Positions 1 through 6,736 are shown, counted from the first letter of the stretch. The stretch is 7,302 nt of DNA from RGIG9041 sp045612565 (GCA_045612565.1 JAZKZG010000081.1:1-7302), one strand, 5' to 3'. Notes: generated by a model not told the origin, from the letters alone. Program-made: numbers and translations.

Positions 1-1729
1 GGCTCTTGCAATGAAAATTGCAGCTGAGGATGTACCTGCAAAACTTCTTGATAAAGAAGTATATCTTCTGGACCTCACAGCACTTGTTGCAGGCACACAG
101 TTTCGCGGCCAGTTTGAGTCGCGAATCAAGGGTCTTATAGGCGAGGTAATGGAACTTGGTAATATAATTCTTGTTATTGACGAGGTACACAATCTTGTCG
201 GCACAGGTGACTCGGAAGGTACAATGAGTGCGGCGAATATCCTAAAACCTGCTCTTTCTCGTGGTGAAATTCAGGTTATCGGTGCCACAACATTAAAAGA
301 ATACCGCAAATATATCGAAAAGGATGCCGCTCTCGAACGCCGTTTTCAGCCTGTTATGGTTGATGAACCGACGGTTGAACAAACTGTAGAAATATTAAAG
401 GGTATCCGACCCAAATACGAGCGTTATCATAAAGTTAAAATATCCGATGCACTTCTCGTTCAGGCTGCGATGATGTCAGAGCGTTATATAACCGACCGAT
501 TTTTACCTGATAAAGCAATCGACCTTATTGACGAGGCGTGTAGCGGTGCATCACTTGAAAACGTTGCACAAAACGAAACGATAAAGAACGAGCGCAAACT
601 TACACAAATCCAAAAACAACTCGACGATCTTACAGGTGCTGAACAAACCGAAGAAACATTCAAAAAGATTGCAGAACTCAAGGCAAACGAATGTGTTGCC
701 CGTGATGCTATTGCAAAATACAGCGACAGTTCGCTCGAAACCGTTCTCACTTTTGCACATCTTGCGTATGTCCTTGAACTCTGGACAGGTATCCCTGCGT
801 CAAAAATTGAACAGCAGGAGTATGAAAAACTTACAAAACTTGCTGACAGTCTTAAATCACGTATTTTCGGTCAGGATAAGGCAATCGAGGCGGTAGCCGC
901 CGCCATAAAACGCCGCCGTGTTGGTATCGGTCTTAATAAGAGTCCTGTTTCATTTATATTTACAGGCCCTACAGGTGTTGGTAAAACCGAACTCGTGCGC
1001 CGTCTTGCAACCGAACTTTATGACAGCGTTGAAACTCTTATTCGTATCGATATGAGCGAATATATGGAAAAACACAGCGTATCAAAACTCATCGGTGCCC
1101 CTCCGGGATATGTTGGTTATGATGATGCGGGTCAACTTACCGAAAAAATACGCCGTAAGCCGTACAGCGTTATTCTTTTTGATGAGATTGAAAAAGCGCA
1201 CCCCGACGTTTTAAATATTATGCTACAAATTCTTGATGACGGCAAACTCACCGATGCACAGGGAAGAACAGTAAACTTTGAAAACACTGTTATTATAATG
1301 ACAACAAATGCTACCGCAGGTACAATGAACACCACAGGCTTTAACAAAACTGAAGACGAACTTCAGTCGGAAAAAGCGATTAAGGCACTTCTTACTTTCC
1401 TTCGTCCTGAGTTTATCAACCGTGTTGATGAAATAATCACCTTTAATTCACTTGACGGTGAGGTGGTAAACAGCATTTCAAACATTATGCTTTGTGACCT
1501 TAAAGACGCACTAAAACTTCGTGATATCGACTTTGAATTTGATGGAAAAACAATTGAGTATGTGTCACAAAAAGGTTTTGACAAAAAGTTTGGAGCGCGT
1601 TCGCTCAAACGCTTTATTCAAAAAGAGGTCGAAGACAAAATTGCAACAATTCTTGTCGAGAACTTTAAATCAAACCTCAAAAAACTTTATTGTACCGCAA
1701 TTGATGACAGTATTGTAATAACATATTAA
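1..1729 (+). CDS. clpC: ClpC-type Hsp100 AAA+ ATPase (Clp protease ATP-binding subunit), 5'-truncated
   Basis: Cytosolic ring-forming unfoldase expected to thread substrates into ClpP. The frame is open from the first base, and the first residues (ALA-MKIAAEDVP) match the family just after the D1 Walker A. The ATG at 11 is therefore internal; the N-domain and D1 Walker A, roughly 220-230 residues, lie outside the window. Counting from that Met, I see a D1 pore-loop-like FRG (31-33), D1 Walker B ILVIDE (53-58), D1 arginine-finger segment LERRF (108-112) and a short middle domain (about 185-250), ClpC-like rather than the long ClpB coiled coil. D2 has Walker A GPTGVGKT (319-326), pore motif GYVG (366-369), Walker B ILFDE (388-392), RPEFINR (465-471) and sensor-2 GAR (528-530). 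The expected ClpP-docking tripeptide reads TGF (442-444) instead of [LIV]GF. The stop is one base from ktrB. ClpC-like is confident; exact subfamily is less so. Confidence 0.93.
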   Translation, partial: ALAMKIAAEDVPAKLLDKEVYLLDLTALVAGTQFRGQFESRIKGLIGEVMELGNIILVIDEVHNLVGTGDSEGTMSAANILKPALSRGEIQVIGATTLKEYRKYIEKDAALERRFQPVMVDEPTVEQTVEILKGIRPKYERYHKVKISDALLVQAAMMSERYITDRFLPDKAIDLIDEACSGASLENVAQNETIKNERKLTQIQKQLDDLTGAEQTEETFKKIAELKANECVARDAIAKYSDSSLETVLTFAHLAYVLELWTGIPASKIEQQEYEKLTKLADSLKSRIFGQDKAIEAVAAAIKRRRVGIGLNKSPVSFIFTGPTGVGKTELVRRLATELYDSVETLIRIDMSEYMEKHSVSKLIGAPPGYVGYDDAGQLTEKIRRKPYSVILFDEIEKAHPDVLNIMLQILDDGKLTDAQGRTVNFENTVIIMTTNATAGTMNTTGFNKTEDELQSEKAIKALLTFLRPEFINRVDEIITFNSLDGEVVNSISNIMLCDLKDALKLRDIDFEFDGKTIEYVSQKGFDKKFGARSLKRFIQKEVEDKIATILVENFKSNLKKLYCTAIDDSIVITY

Positions 1730-1730
1730 T

Positions 1731-3086
1731 ATGAAAGATATTAAACAAAAAATAAAAAACAGTCGTCCCGCACGTTCAACAATTATTGCAATAGGATTTT
1801 TTGCAATAATTGTGCTGGGTACATTGTTGCTTATGCTCCCGTTTGCTACAAAATCGGGCGAGAGTACAACATTTTTAGGTGCGCTCTTCACATCAACTTC
1901 CGCCACCTGTGTTACAGGGCTTGTACAGTATGATACCTTTACACACTGGACACTTTTTGGTCAACTTGTAATTATCATATTAATACAAATCGGCGGTCTC
2001 GGCTTTATCACTTTTGGTGTGTATGCTATGATGCTTATGCGCAAAAAGATTGGGCTTGAGGACCGCGAACTTGTGCACGACAGCCTCAACTCAATAAAAC
2101 TCGGCGGTGCCGTAAACTTTGTTAAAAGAATAGTAAAGGGTACACTCATTGTTGAGGGTATTGGAGCCCTTATACTGTCTATTCGCTTTATCTCTGAACT
2201 CGGATTTTGGCGCGGTGTCTATTACGGAATATTTCATTCAATATCTGCATTTTGTAATGCGGGCTTTGACCTTCTTGGCTTTAACGAAAAGTTTTGTTCA
2301 CTCGTACCGTATCAAAACGACCCTGTTATTATTTTAACAATCTCTGCACTTATAATAATTGGCGGTATCGGTTTTGCAATATGGGACGATGTCACAACGC
2401 ATGGCGTACATATTAAAAGATATGCGCTGCACAGCAAAATCGTTTTGTTTGTCACATCACTTTTACTGTTTTTTGGCACACTTTTCTTTATGTATTCCGA
2501 AAGCAATACGGTTTTAAAAGATATGCCGTTTGGTGAACGTCTGCTCTCGTCATTTTTTGCTGCGGTCACTCCGCGTACAGCGGGATTTAATTCGGTTGAT
2601 ATTGCCTCAATGTCAACAGCAGGTAAAGTATTTACGTCGATACTTATGTTTATCGGCGGAAGCCCCGGCTCTACCGCGGGCGGTGTAAAAACCACCACAG
2701 TGGTTGTAATACTGCTTTATATTATTGCTTATGTAAAAAGAAGGTCAGGCTGTTCAATATTTAGACGCAATATAACAGATGACCTTATAAAAAAAGCAAG
2801 TACAGTATTTTTTATAAACTCTTTTCTTATAATTACCGCAATAACTCTTATCACAATCTCGCAACCTCTGGAATTGTCCGATGTTGTTTTGGAAACGGTG
2901 TCGGCAATGAGTACGGTTGGTATGACCTCGGGAATTACCCGTGATTTAACCGCCTTTTCACAGGTTGTTATAATTATGCTTATGTATTGCGGACGAATCG
3001 GCAGTCTTTCATTTGCACTCACATTTTCTGAAAGACGTAAAAAACTCAATATCCGTTATCCTTCCGAGGATATACTGATAGGTTAG
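1731..3086 (+). CDS. ktrB: KtrB/TrkH-family potassium channel subunit
   Basis: Membrane pore of a Ktr-type K+ uptake system, 451 residues, the usual KtrB length and shorter than TrkH. Four pore-loop repeats can be read by their filter segments: CVTGL (60-64), CNAGF (175-179), RTAGF (282-286) and STVGM (394-398). Each carries the single conserved filter glycine of the SKT superfamily. A glycine/serine-rich stretch, GGSPGSTAGG (309-318), fits the intramembrane gating loop of the third repeat. The C-terminus YPSEDILIG matches the conserved KtrB tail that contacts the KtrA ring. The N-terminus is short and basic, then enters the first helix at about residue 17. The ATG lies one base after the clp stop, and no convincing Shine-Dalgarno precedes it, so translation probably depends on the upstream gene. 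The regulatory partner ktrA follows directly. Na+ dependence cannot be read from the sequence. Confidence 0.96.
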   Translation: MKDIKQKIKNSRPARSTIIAIGFFAIIVLGTLLLMLPFATKSGESTTFLGALFTSTSATCVTGLVQYDTFTHWTLFGQLVIIILIQIGGLGFITFGVYAMMLMRKKIGLEDRELVHDSLNSIKLGGAVNFVKRIVKGTLIVEGIGALILSIRFISELGFWRGVYYGIFHSISAFCNAGFDLLGFNEKFCSLVPYQNDPVIILTISALIIIGGIGFAIWDDVTTHGVHIKRYALHSKIVLFVTSLLLFFGTLFFMYSESNTVLKDMPFGERLLSSFFAAVTPRTAGFNSVDIASMSTAGKVFTSILMFIGGSPGSTAGGVKTTTVVVILLYIIAYVKRRSGCSIFRRNITDDLIKKASTVFFINSFLIITAITLITISQPLELSDVVLETVSAMSTVGMTSGITRDLTAFSQVVIIMLMYCGRIGSLSFALTFSERRKKLNIRYPSEDILIG

Positions 3087-3095
3087 GAGAATAGT

Positions 3096-3743
3096 ATGAA
3101 ATCAATTTTAATTGTAGGTATGGGCAGATTCGGTACCCATCTTTGCAAAAATCTTGTTTTACAAAAAAATCAGATTATGATAATTGACAAAAACGAAGAT
3201 TTTGTAAACGAACTTGCACCTATTGTGTCGAGTGCGCTTGTAGCCGATTGTACAAAACCTGATGTTGTAAAAAGCATAGGTGTTTCTGATTTTGACATTT
3301 GTTTTGTTTGTATCGGTGACGATTTCCAAAGCAGTCTTGAAATTACAAGCCTTTTAAAAGACTTTGGAGCACAAAAGGTTGTAAGCCTTTCAAAGCGTGA
3401 GATAGACACCAAGTTTTTACTGCGTAACGGTGCCGATGAGGTGATTCACCCAGATAAAGATATTGCCGAGAGTGCTGCGGTTAAATACAGTAACGATAAC
3501 ATTTTTGATTATATCGAACTTGAACAGGATTATTCAATTTACGAGATAAGTCCGTTAAAATCGTGGGTGGGACACGACCTCGTCCAGTCAAATATCCGCG
3601 CCAAATATAAAATTTCAGTAATCGGTATAAAAAGCAAGGACGGTACAATGAACATAGCACCGTCGCCGACTTATGTAATAAAAGAAAGCGATCACCTTAT
3701 GGTTATTGCTCACAAAAATGATATTAAAAAGGTAATAAAATAG
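3096..3743 (+). CDS. ktrA: KtrA/TrkA-type RCK regulatory subunit of the K+ channel
   Basis: Soluble cytoplasmic regulator that forms a ring under KtrB and gates it according to bound nucleotide (ATP/ADP in the family). It has 215 residues, the normal one-RCK size, unlike the doubled E. coli TrkA. The N-terminal Rossmann fold shows the dinucleotide loop GMGRFG (8-13), an acidic residue ending strand 2 (D31 in IIDKNED) and ADCTKPD (50-56) at the usual GDAT position. The stretch GADEVIHPDKDIA (112-124) is characteristic of the family. An RCK_C lobe occupies about 137-215. In other Firmicutes this lobe can bind cyclic di-AMP; that is family knowledge and I cannot show it here. A good Shine-Dalgarno, AGGAGA, at 3085-3090 overlaps the ktrB stop and lies five bases before the ATG, which supports this start. 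The gap to ktrB is nine bases. Confidence 0.96.
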   Translation: MKSILIVGMGRFGTHLCKNLVLQKNQIMIIDKNEDFVNELAPIVSSALVADCTKPDVVKSIGVSDFDICFVCIGDDFQSSLEITSLLKDFGAQKVVSLSKREIDTKFLLRNGADEVIHPDKDIAESAAVKYSNDNIFDYIELEQDYSIYEISPLKSWVGHDLVQSNIRAKYKISVIGIKSKDGTMNIAPSPTYVIKESDHLMVIAHKNDIKKVIK

Positions 3744-3751
3744 GTGTAGTT

Positions 3752-4690
3752 ATGGAATATAAAATGGCGGTAATTACCACTACAAGTGAGGGTATGGAAC
3801 ACGTATCAAACTTGCTTATTGCGGTTGGCGTAGGTGGATTTGAAGTGTGTGACAGCACTGATTTTTTAGAGTTTTTACATACTCGCACCCCCGCATACGA
3901 TTATGTTGACGATAGTCTTATGGCTCTTGCATCTGCGCGTTCTTGCATCAAGTTTTACACTGCCGTAAATGAACAGGGCGACAGTATAATAAATGATGTA
4001 GAAAAAGCACTTTTAGAACTTAAAAACACTGATATAGGTGCTTTTTGCGGTACCCTCGAAATGAACGTTTCAGTGGTTGATGACAGTGATTGGAAAGATA
4101 ACTGGAAACAGTTCTATAAACCGATTGTAATCGACGGTCTTGTTGTGTGTCCTGCGTGGGAACAGTACGAAACAGACAAAAAACTTTTAAAGATAGATCC
4201 CGGAATGGCTTTTGGTACAGGCTCCCATGAAACAACTTCTCTTTGTCTTGAGTTTTTGCAAACAGTTGACCTTTTATCGTCACGTGTGCTTGATGTCGGC
4301 TGCGGCAGCGGTATTTTGTCTCAGGCGGCAGTGCTTCTCGGTGCACCGTTTGCAACAGGCTGTGATATTGACGAGGCGGCTGTAACCTGTGCAAAAGCCA
4401 ATGCAAAACTAAATAATCTTACTGACAAAACCGAATACTTTGCAGGTGATCTTTTGGATAATGTCAGCGGTAAATATGAAATTGTTGTTGCAAACATAGT
4501 TGCCGACATCGTAATGATGCTGACATCTGATATAAGTAAGGTTATTGCTCCGAACGGAATATTTATTTCGTCGGGTATTATCTGCGAACGTGCGCCTGAG
4601 GTTGTGTCTTGTATTGAGTCGCACGGCTTTGAGGTTTTAGAAATAAGAGAAAGGCGCGGTTGGGTGGCTATAAAAGCCCGACTTAAATAA
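3752..4690 (+). CDS. prmA: Ribosomal protein L11 methyltransferase
   Basis: SAM-dependent methyltransferase that modifies ribosomal protein L11 (trimethylation in E. coli). The 312-residue length is typical. The N-terminal part (about 1-110) is the substrate-recognition region. The linker has DWKDNWKQFYKP (113-124), and the catalytic Rossmann domain follows. Family signatures are DPGMAFGTGSHETT (149-162), the SAM-binding loop VLDVGCGSG (179-187), an acidic strand-2 end near CDIDEAA (204-210) and VVANIVADIV (245-254) at the position of the substrate-side N[IL] motif. An AGGTG Shine-Dalgarno at 3742-3746 sits five bases before the ATG and overlaps the ktrA stop. An in-frame ATG at codon 5 is less well placed. 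rsmE follows after three bases, a pairing common in Firmicutes, where dnaJ often stands upstream; here ktrA occupies that place. Confidence 0.97.
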   Translation: MEYKMAVITTTSEGMEHVSNLLIAVGVGGFEVCDSTDFLEFLHTRTPAYDYVDDSLMALASARSCIKFYTAVNEQGDSIINDVEKALLELKNTDIGAFCGTLEMNVSVVDDSDWKDNWKQFYKPIVIDGLVVCPAWEQYETDKKLLKIDPGMAFGTGSHETTSLCLEFLQTVDLLSSRVLDVGCGSGILSQAAVLLGAPFATGCDIDEAAVTCAKANAKLNNLTDKTEYFAGDLLDNVSGKYEIVVANIVADIVMMLTSDISKVIAPNGIFISSGIICERAPEVVSCIESHGFEVLEIRERRGWVAIKARLK

Positions 4691-4693
4691 GTT

Positions 4694-5422
4694 ATGCAAC
4701 GTTTCTTTTTTGATGATGAAAAAATAACAGACAACAAATTTACTGTAACGGGTGACAAACATAATCATATTGTAAAGGTACTTCGTATGTCGGTTGGCGA
4801 ATATGCTGTTTTTTGTGACGGGCAGGGAATCGATTTTGAGTGTCAACTTTTATCGTGTGATAAACAGATAGCAATTTTTGAGGTGATAAAGAGTTATCCC
4901 AATCAGACCGAACCGCAGATAAAAATAACAGTATTTCAGTGTTTGCCCAAAGGCGAAAAAATGGACGAGATGGTAAAACGCTCAGTTCAGTTCGGTGTGT
5001 ATTCTATCGTGCCTGTTTTGTCAAAACGCTGTGTAAGCCGTCCTGATAGCAAGACCATGCAAAAAAAGGTTGACCGCCTTAACAAAATTGCGCTCTCGTC
5101 TGCGATGCAAAGTATGCGTGGTATTATCCCGCGTGTTGAAAGTGCGGTCGATTACAAAACCGCTCTTTCAATGCTAAAAGATTATGATAACAGTTATATA
5201 TGCTACGAGGATGAGAAAGGCTTTGCAATAAACGATGCCGACCTTGGCGGAAAAACTCTTGCAATTGTTGTTGGTCCCGAGGGCGGTATCGACGAGAGCG
5301 AGATTGAACTTGCAAAAGAGTTTGGTGTTAAAAGCATTTCTCTCGGACGCAGAATACTCAGAACTGAGGATGCGGCACCTTTTGCAATTCCAATAATACT
5401 GTCGCGCACAAATAATTTATAG
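4694..5422 (+). CDS. rsmE: 16S rRNA (uracil-1498-N3)-methyltransferase
   Basis: SPOUT-class methyltransferase that makes m3U at 16S position 1498 in the small subunit. It has 242 residues, the usual length. The N-terminal PUA-like region begins MQRFFF and contains HIVKVLRM (25-32), as in the family. The SPOUT domain has QCLPKGEKMDEMVKRS (82-97) and the C-terminal SAM-binding trefoil-knot signatures VVGPEGGI (192-199) and SLGRRILRTED (216-226). Three motif positions differ from the forms I know best: QFG (99-101) for ELG, SAMQSMR (136-142) for a QxGR-like segment, and RTED for RTET. The start is fixed by the conserved N-terminus. The ATG is three bases after the prmA stop and has no strong Shine-Dalgarno, so it is probably coupled to prmA translation. 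Function is assigned by family; overall confidence is high. Confidence 0.95.
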   Translation: MQRFFFDDEKITDNKFTVTGDKHNHIVKVLRMSVGEYAVFCDGQGIDFECQLLSCDKQIAIFEVIKSYPNQTEPQIKITVFQCLPKGEKMDEMVKRSVQFGVYSIVPVLSKRCVSRPDSKTMQKKVDRLNKIALSSAMQSMRGIIPRVESAVDYKTALSMLKDYDNSYICYEDEKGFAINDADLGGKTLAIVVGPEGGIDESEIELAKEFGVKSISLGRRILRTEDAAPFAIPIILSRTNNL

Positions 5423-5433
5423 GAGCAATATAT

Positions 5434-6180
5434 ATGAACGATAAATCAAGAAATCAGGATATAATAATCAGCCGTGTAATGACGATATTTTTGAGCTTTG
5501 CACTCCTGGGCGTTCTTGCATGGCTGTACATAATGCCGTTTGAAAAAACAACTCTTCAGATTAACTATTATTTTAAACTGATTGAGTATATAACGATGGG
5601 CGTGACTTTTGCAACTTTTGTGCTGTCATTTGTTTATAAACGTAAAAACAAAGGTACTGACATAAGTAATCGCGTAATAACACCGGGGATGCTGTTGTTA
5701 TTGTCAGCATCTGCTTTCGGCGCATCGGTATTGATTCCGCTCAGTGGATTCAGAAACCGTTTTTCAAAGGTTGCAATAATCGGGTTTGTATTTTTGTTTC
5801 TAGCTTACGCAACTTATTATCTTGTTCATAAAACTTTTGCATATCATTCAGTTGTATGCGGTATACTTTTTATTACGTTAAAACTATTTGGCGACTATTA
5901 CACAACAAACGTCACTTTCGAAGATAAAATAAGTATGACATTCACCACAGCCTGTCTGCTTATTGCACTTCTGGTTGCTGTAATTGTTGCTGTAACACTA
6001 CTTACAGCCCGTAAAGTAAAAGGCTTTTGTCCGTGGTACAGCATACTGCTGTGTGCCGTCTGCGCACTCGCTTTAATAGTCCGCATCTTCGTTTCAAACT
6101 ATGTAATTATTGTTTCTCTTATAGCGCTTTGTGTCGTTTTTTTGTCAATTATCATTTCGCATAAAATTGTAAAAAAATAG
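5434..6180 (+). CDS. Unrecognised polytopic membrane protein, about 8 TM helices
   Basis: I do not recognise this family. The 248-residue product is mostly hydrophobic. By eye, helices fall at about residues 14-34, 47-68, 83-103, 112-132, 137-153, 167-191, 199-219 and 222-243. A polar N-terminus (MNDKSRNQD) precedes the first helix and a basic tail (SHKIVKK) follows the last. Short basic loops, such as YKRKNKG at 68-74 and TARKVKG at 191-197, suggest by the positive-inside rule that those ends face the cytoplasm. I see no signal peptidase site, metal motif, nucleotide-binding loop or transporter signature. A clear AGGAG at 5421-5425, eight bases before the ATG, supports the start and overlaps the rsmE stop. 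It is the last gene of the tight + strand run, so co-expression with rsmE is likely, but that alone does not indicate a function. Confidence 0.87.
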   Translation: MNDKSRNQDIIISRVMTIFLSFALLGVLAWLYIMPFEKTTLQINYYFKLIEYITMGVTFATFVLSFVYKRKNKGTDISNRVITPGMLLLLSASAFGASVLIPLSGFRNRFSKVAIIGFVFLFLAYATYYLVHKTFAYHSVVCGILFITLKLFGDYYTTNVTFEDKISMTFTTACLLIALLVAVIVAVTLLTARKVKGFCPWYSILLCAVCALALIVRIFVSNYVIIVSLIALCVVFLSIIISHKIVKK

Positions 6181-6210
6181 GTGATAATTTTTTAGGTTTA
6201 CATAAAATCT

Positions 6211-6240
6211 GTTCAAAACGTTGTTCAAAACGTTCAAAAC
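6211..6240. repeat. 12-base tandem repeat GTTCAAAACGTT, two perfect copies plus a partial
   Basis: Two perfect adjacent copies of GTTCAAAACGTT occupy 6211-6222 and 6223-6234. A third, partial copy (GTTCAAAAC, 6232-6240) shares its first three bases with the end of the second. Each full copy ends in the palindrome AACGTT. The opposite-strand partner TTTTGAAC lies at 6247-6254. It could be a binding site for an unknown regulator or a slippage duplication; function unknown. Confidence 0.8.
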
Positions 6241-6254
6241 TTGCACTTTTGAAC
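6232..6254. other. Hairpin: GTTCAAAA / TTTTGAAC with 7-base loop
   Basis: Perfect eight-base arms at 6232-6239 and 6247-6254 enclose the loop CTTGCAC. Because GTTCAAAA also occurs at 6211 and 6223, the right arm could pair with any of three left arms (loops of 7, 16 or 28 bases). It lies 51 bases after the stop of the last operon gene, so it may be part of the transcript's 3' end. No T-run follows directly, so an intrinsic-terminator role is weakly supported. Confidence 0.5.
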
Positions 6255-6357
6255 AGCAACACCGCATAAAACCACACTTTTTTATTTATCAAAACTTTTA
6301 AAATAATTTTATGGAAAATTATGTAAATAATATTTTTTGATAAAAATAAAAAACCAC

Positions 6358-6386
6358 TTGCATTTTTTGTATATCTGTGGTAATAT
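6358..6386 (+). promoter_or_regulatory. Sigma-A-type promoter of secG with extended -10
   Basis: The -35 is TTGCAT (6358-6363), the spacer is 17 bases, and the -10 is TAATAT (6381-6386), each hexamer one base off consensus. A TG at 6378-6379 sits one base before the -10, giving an extended -10. The A-rich tract just upstream (about 6340-6353) could act as an UP element. Transcription should start near 6393, giving a leader of roughly 27 bases before the secG ATG, too short for a riboswitch. No operator is evident. Confidence 0.85.
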
Positions 6387-6401
6387 TAATTGCAAACTAT
6401 T

Positions 6402-6408
6402 GGAAGGT
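6402..6408 (+). promoter_or_regulatory. secG ribosome binding site
   Basis: GGAAGGT is the only purine-rich Shine-Dalgarno match ahead of secG. It ends two bases before an in-frame GTG at 6411, too close for initiation there. It ends eleven bases before the ATG at 6420, which is workable if the AAGG aligns with the 5' half of the anti-SD pairing. This favours ATG 6420 as the start. Confidence 0.6.
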
Positions 6409-6419
6409 AAGTGAAATAT

Positions 6420-6671
6420 ATGACATTAGCACAAATTATTTTGGGTTCAGTTGTACTCGCACTCTCTGTTGTAACAATTCTTTGTATCGGTGTTCAGCAG
6501 GGCAAATCAAACGGACTTGGCGCAATCGCCGGCGGTTCGGATATGGATACTTTCTTTGGCAAAAACAAGGGACTTGACAAAAATGCAAAACTTTCAAAGA
6601 TCACAATCGTTCTTGCAATTGTACTTGTTGTATGCATTCTTGTTCTCGACTATCTTGCAATTGTCGGTTAA
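6420..6671 (+). CDS. secG: Preprotein translocase subunit SecG
   Basis: Small membrane subunit of the SecYEG channel that assists SecA-driven protein export. The chosen start gives 83 residues, normal for SecG. Two membrane helices are visible, at about 4-25 and 60-80. Between them lies the conserved cytoplasmic loop VQQGKSNGLGAIAGG (25-39), followed by DTFFGKNKG (43-51), which corresponds to the family's ETFFGKNKG. I preferred ATG 6420 over the in-frame GTG at 6411 because of codon strength, RBS spacing and the usual very short SecG N-terminus; the longer form would add only MKY. It has its own promoter and terminator and appears monocistronic. The rnr gene often found downstream of secG in Firmicutes is absent; a convergent gene follows. 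Confidence 0.95.
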   Translation: MTLAQIILGSVVLALSVVTILCIGVQQGKSNGLGAIAGGSDMDTFFGKNKGLDKNAKLSKITIVLAIVLVVCILVLDYLAIVG

Positions 6672-6696
6672 TTCAAGTATCTGCAAATAAACAAAT

Positions 6697-6736
6697 AACC
6701 GATGTTTAGGTTTCTAAACATCGGTTTTGTTTTTTT
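6697..6736 (+). terminator. Intrinsic terminator of secG, possibly bidirectional
   Basis: Perfect 13-bp stem AACCGATGTTTAG (6697-6709) / CTAAACATCGGTT (6714-6726) with loop GTTT, followed by TTGTTTTTTT. It begins 25 bases after the secG stop. On the opposite strand the stem is followed by TATTTGTTTATTT-like U-rich sequence, so it could also stop transcripts of the convergent radical SAM gene, whose stop codon is at 6779-6781. Confidence 0.93.

Larger units (their letters stand above)
6181..6357. other. AT-rich intergenic stretch between the operon end and the secG promoter
   Basis: No plausible coding sequence lies here on either strand. It contains the 12-base tandem repeat and hairpin (6211-6254), an AT-only perfect inverted repeat (6303-6322: eight-base arms, loop ATGG) and A/T tracts leading to the secG promoter. 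I see no canonical GC-stem plus T-run terminator for the upstream operon. The only candidate is the AT-rich hairpin at 6232-6254, whose nearest T-rich stretch (6278-6283) begins 24 bases beyond the stem. Confidence 0.6.

Noticed and set aside
11..13. ATG at 11 as the true start of the Clp gene
   Set aside because: The frame is open upstream, the flanking residues match the interior of D1, and the D1 Walker A must lie before it.
2312..2698. Open - strand frame of 128 codons inside ktrB
   Set aside because: It lies entirely antisense to a well-supported channel gene, has no recognisable motif and is a by-product of the ktrB reading frame.
4020..4406. Open - strand frame of 128 codons inside prmA
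   Set aside because: Antisense to conserved PrmA motifs; low-complexity composition and no family resemblance.
4321..4758. Open - strand frame of 145 codons across the prmA-rsmE junction
   Set aside because: It overlaps the conserved 3' part of prmA and start of rsmE, so the + strand genes explain it; no motif seen.
6173..6195. Terminator at the end of the membrane gene from TAAAAAA / TTTTTTA arms
   Set aside because: Only A-T pairs, overlapping the stop codon, and no convincing U-tract after a stable stem.
6211..6240. CRISPR array or plasmid-type iterons
   Set aside because: The units are only 12 bases, directly adjacent without spacers, with two full copies, and no replication or Cas gene is nearby.
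6211..6254. LexA (SOS) box
   Set aside because: The Firmicute box needs GAAC-N4-GTTC. Here GTTC and GAAC are in the opposite order and at the wrong spacing.
6387..6419. Riboswitch or leader peptide ahead of secG
   Set aside because: The predicted leader is about 27 bases, too short to fold into either.
6377..6690. Two other + strand frames overlapping secG
   Set aside because: SecG in its frame has the family motif and two helices; the alternatives have neither a good start site nor a sensible protein composition.
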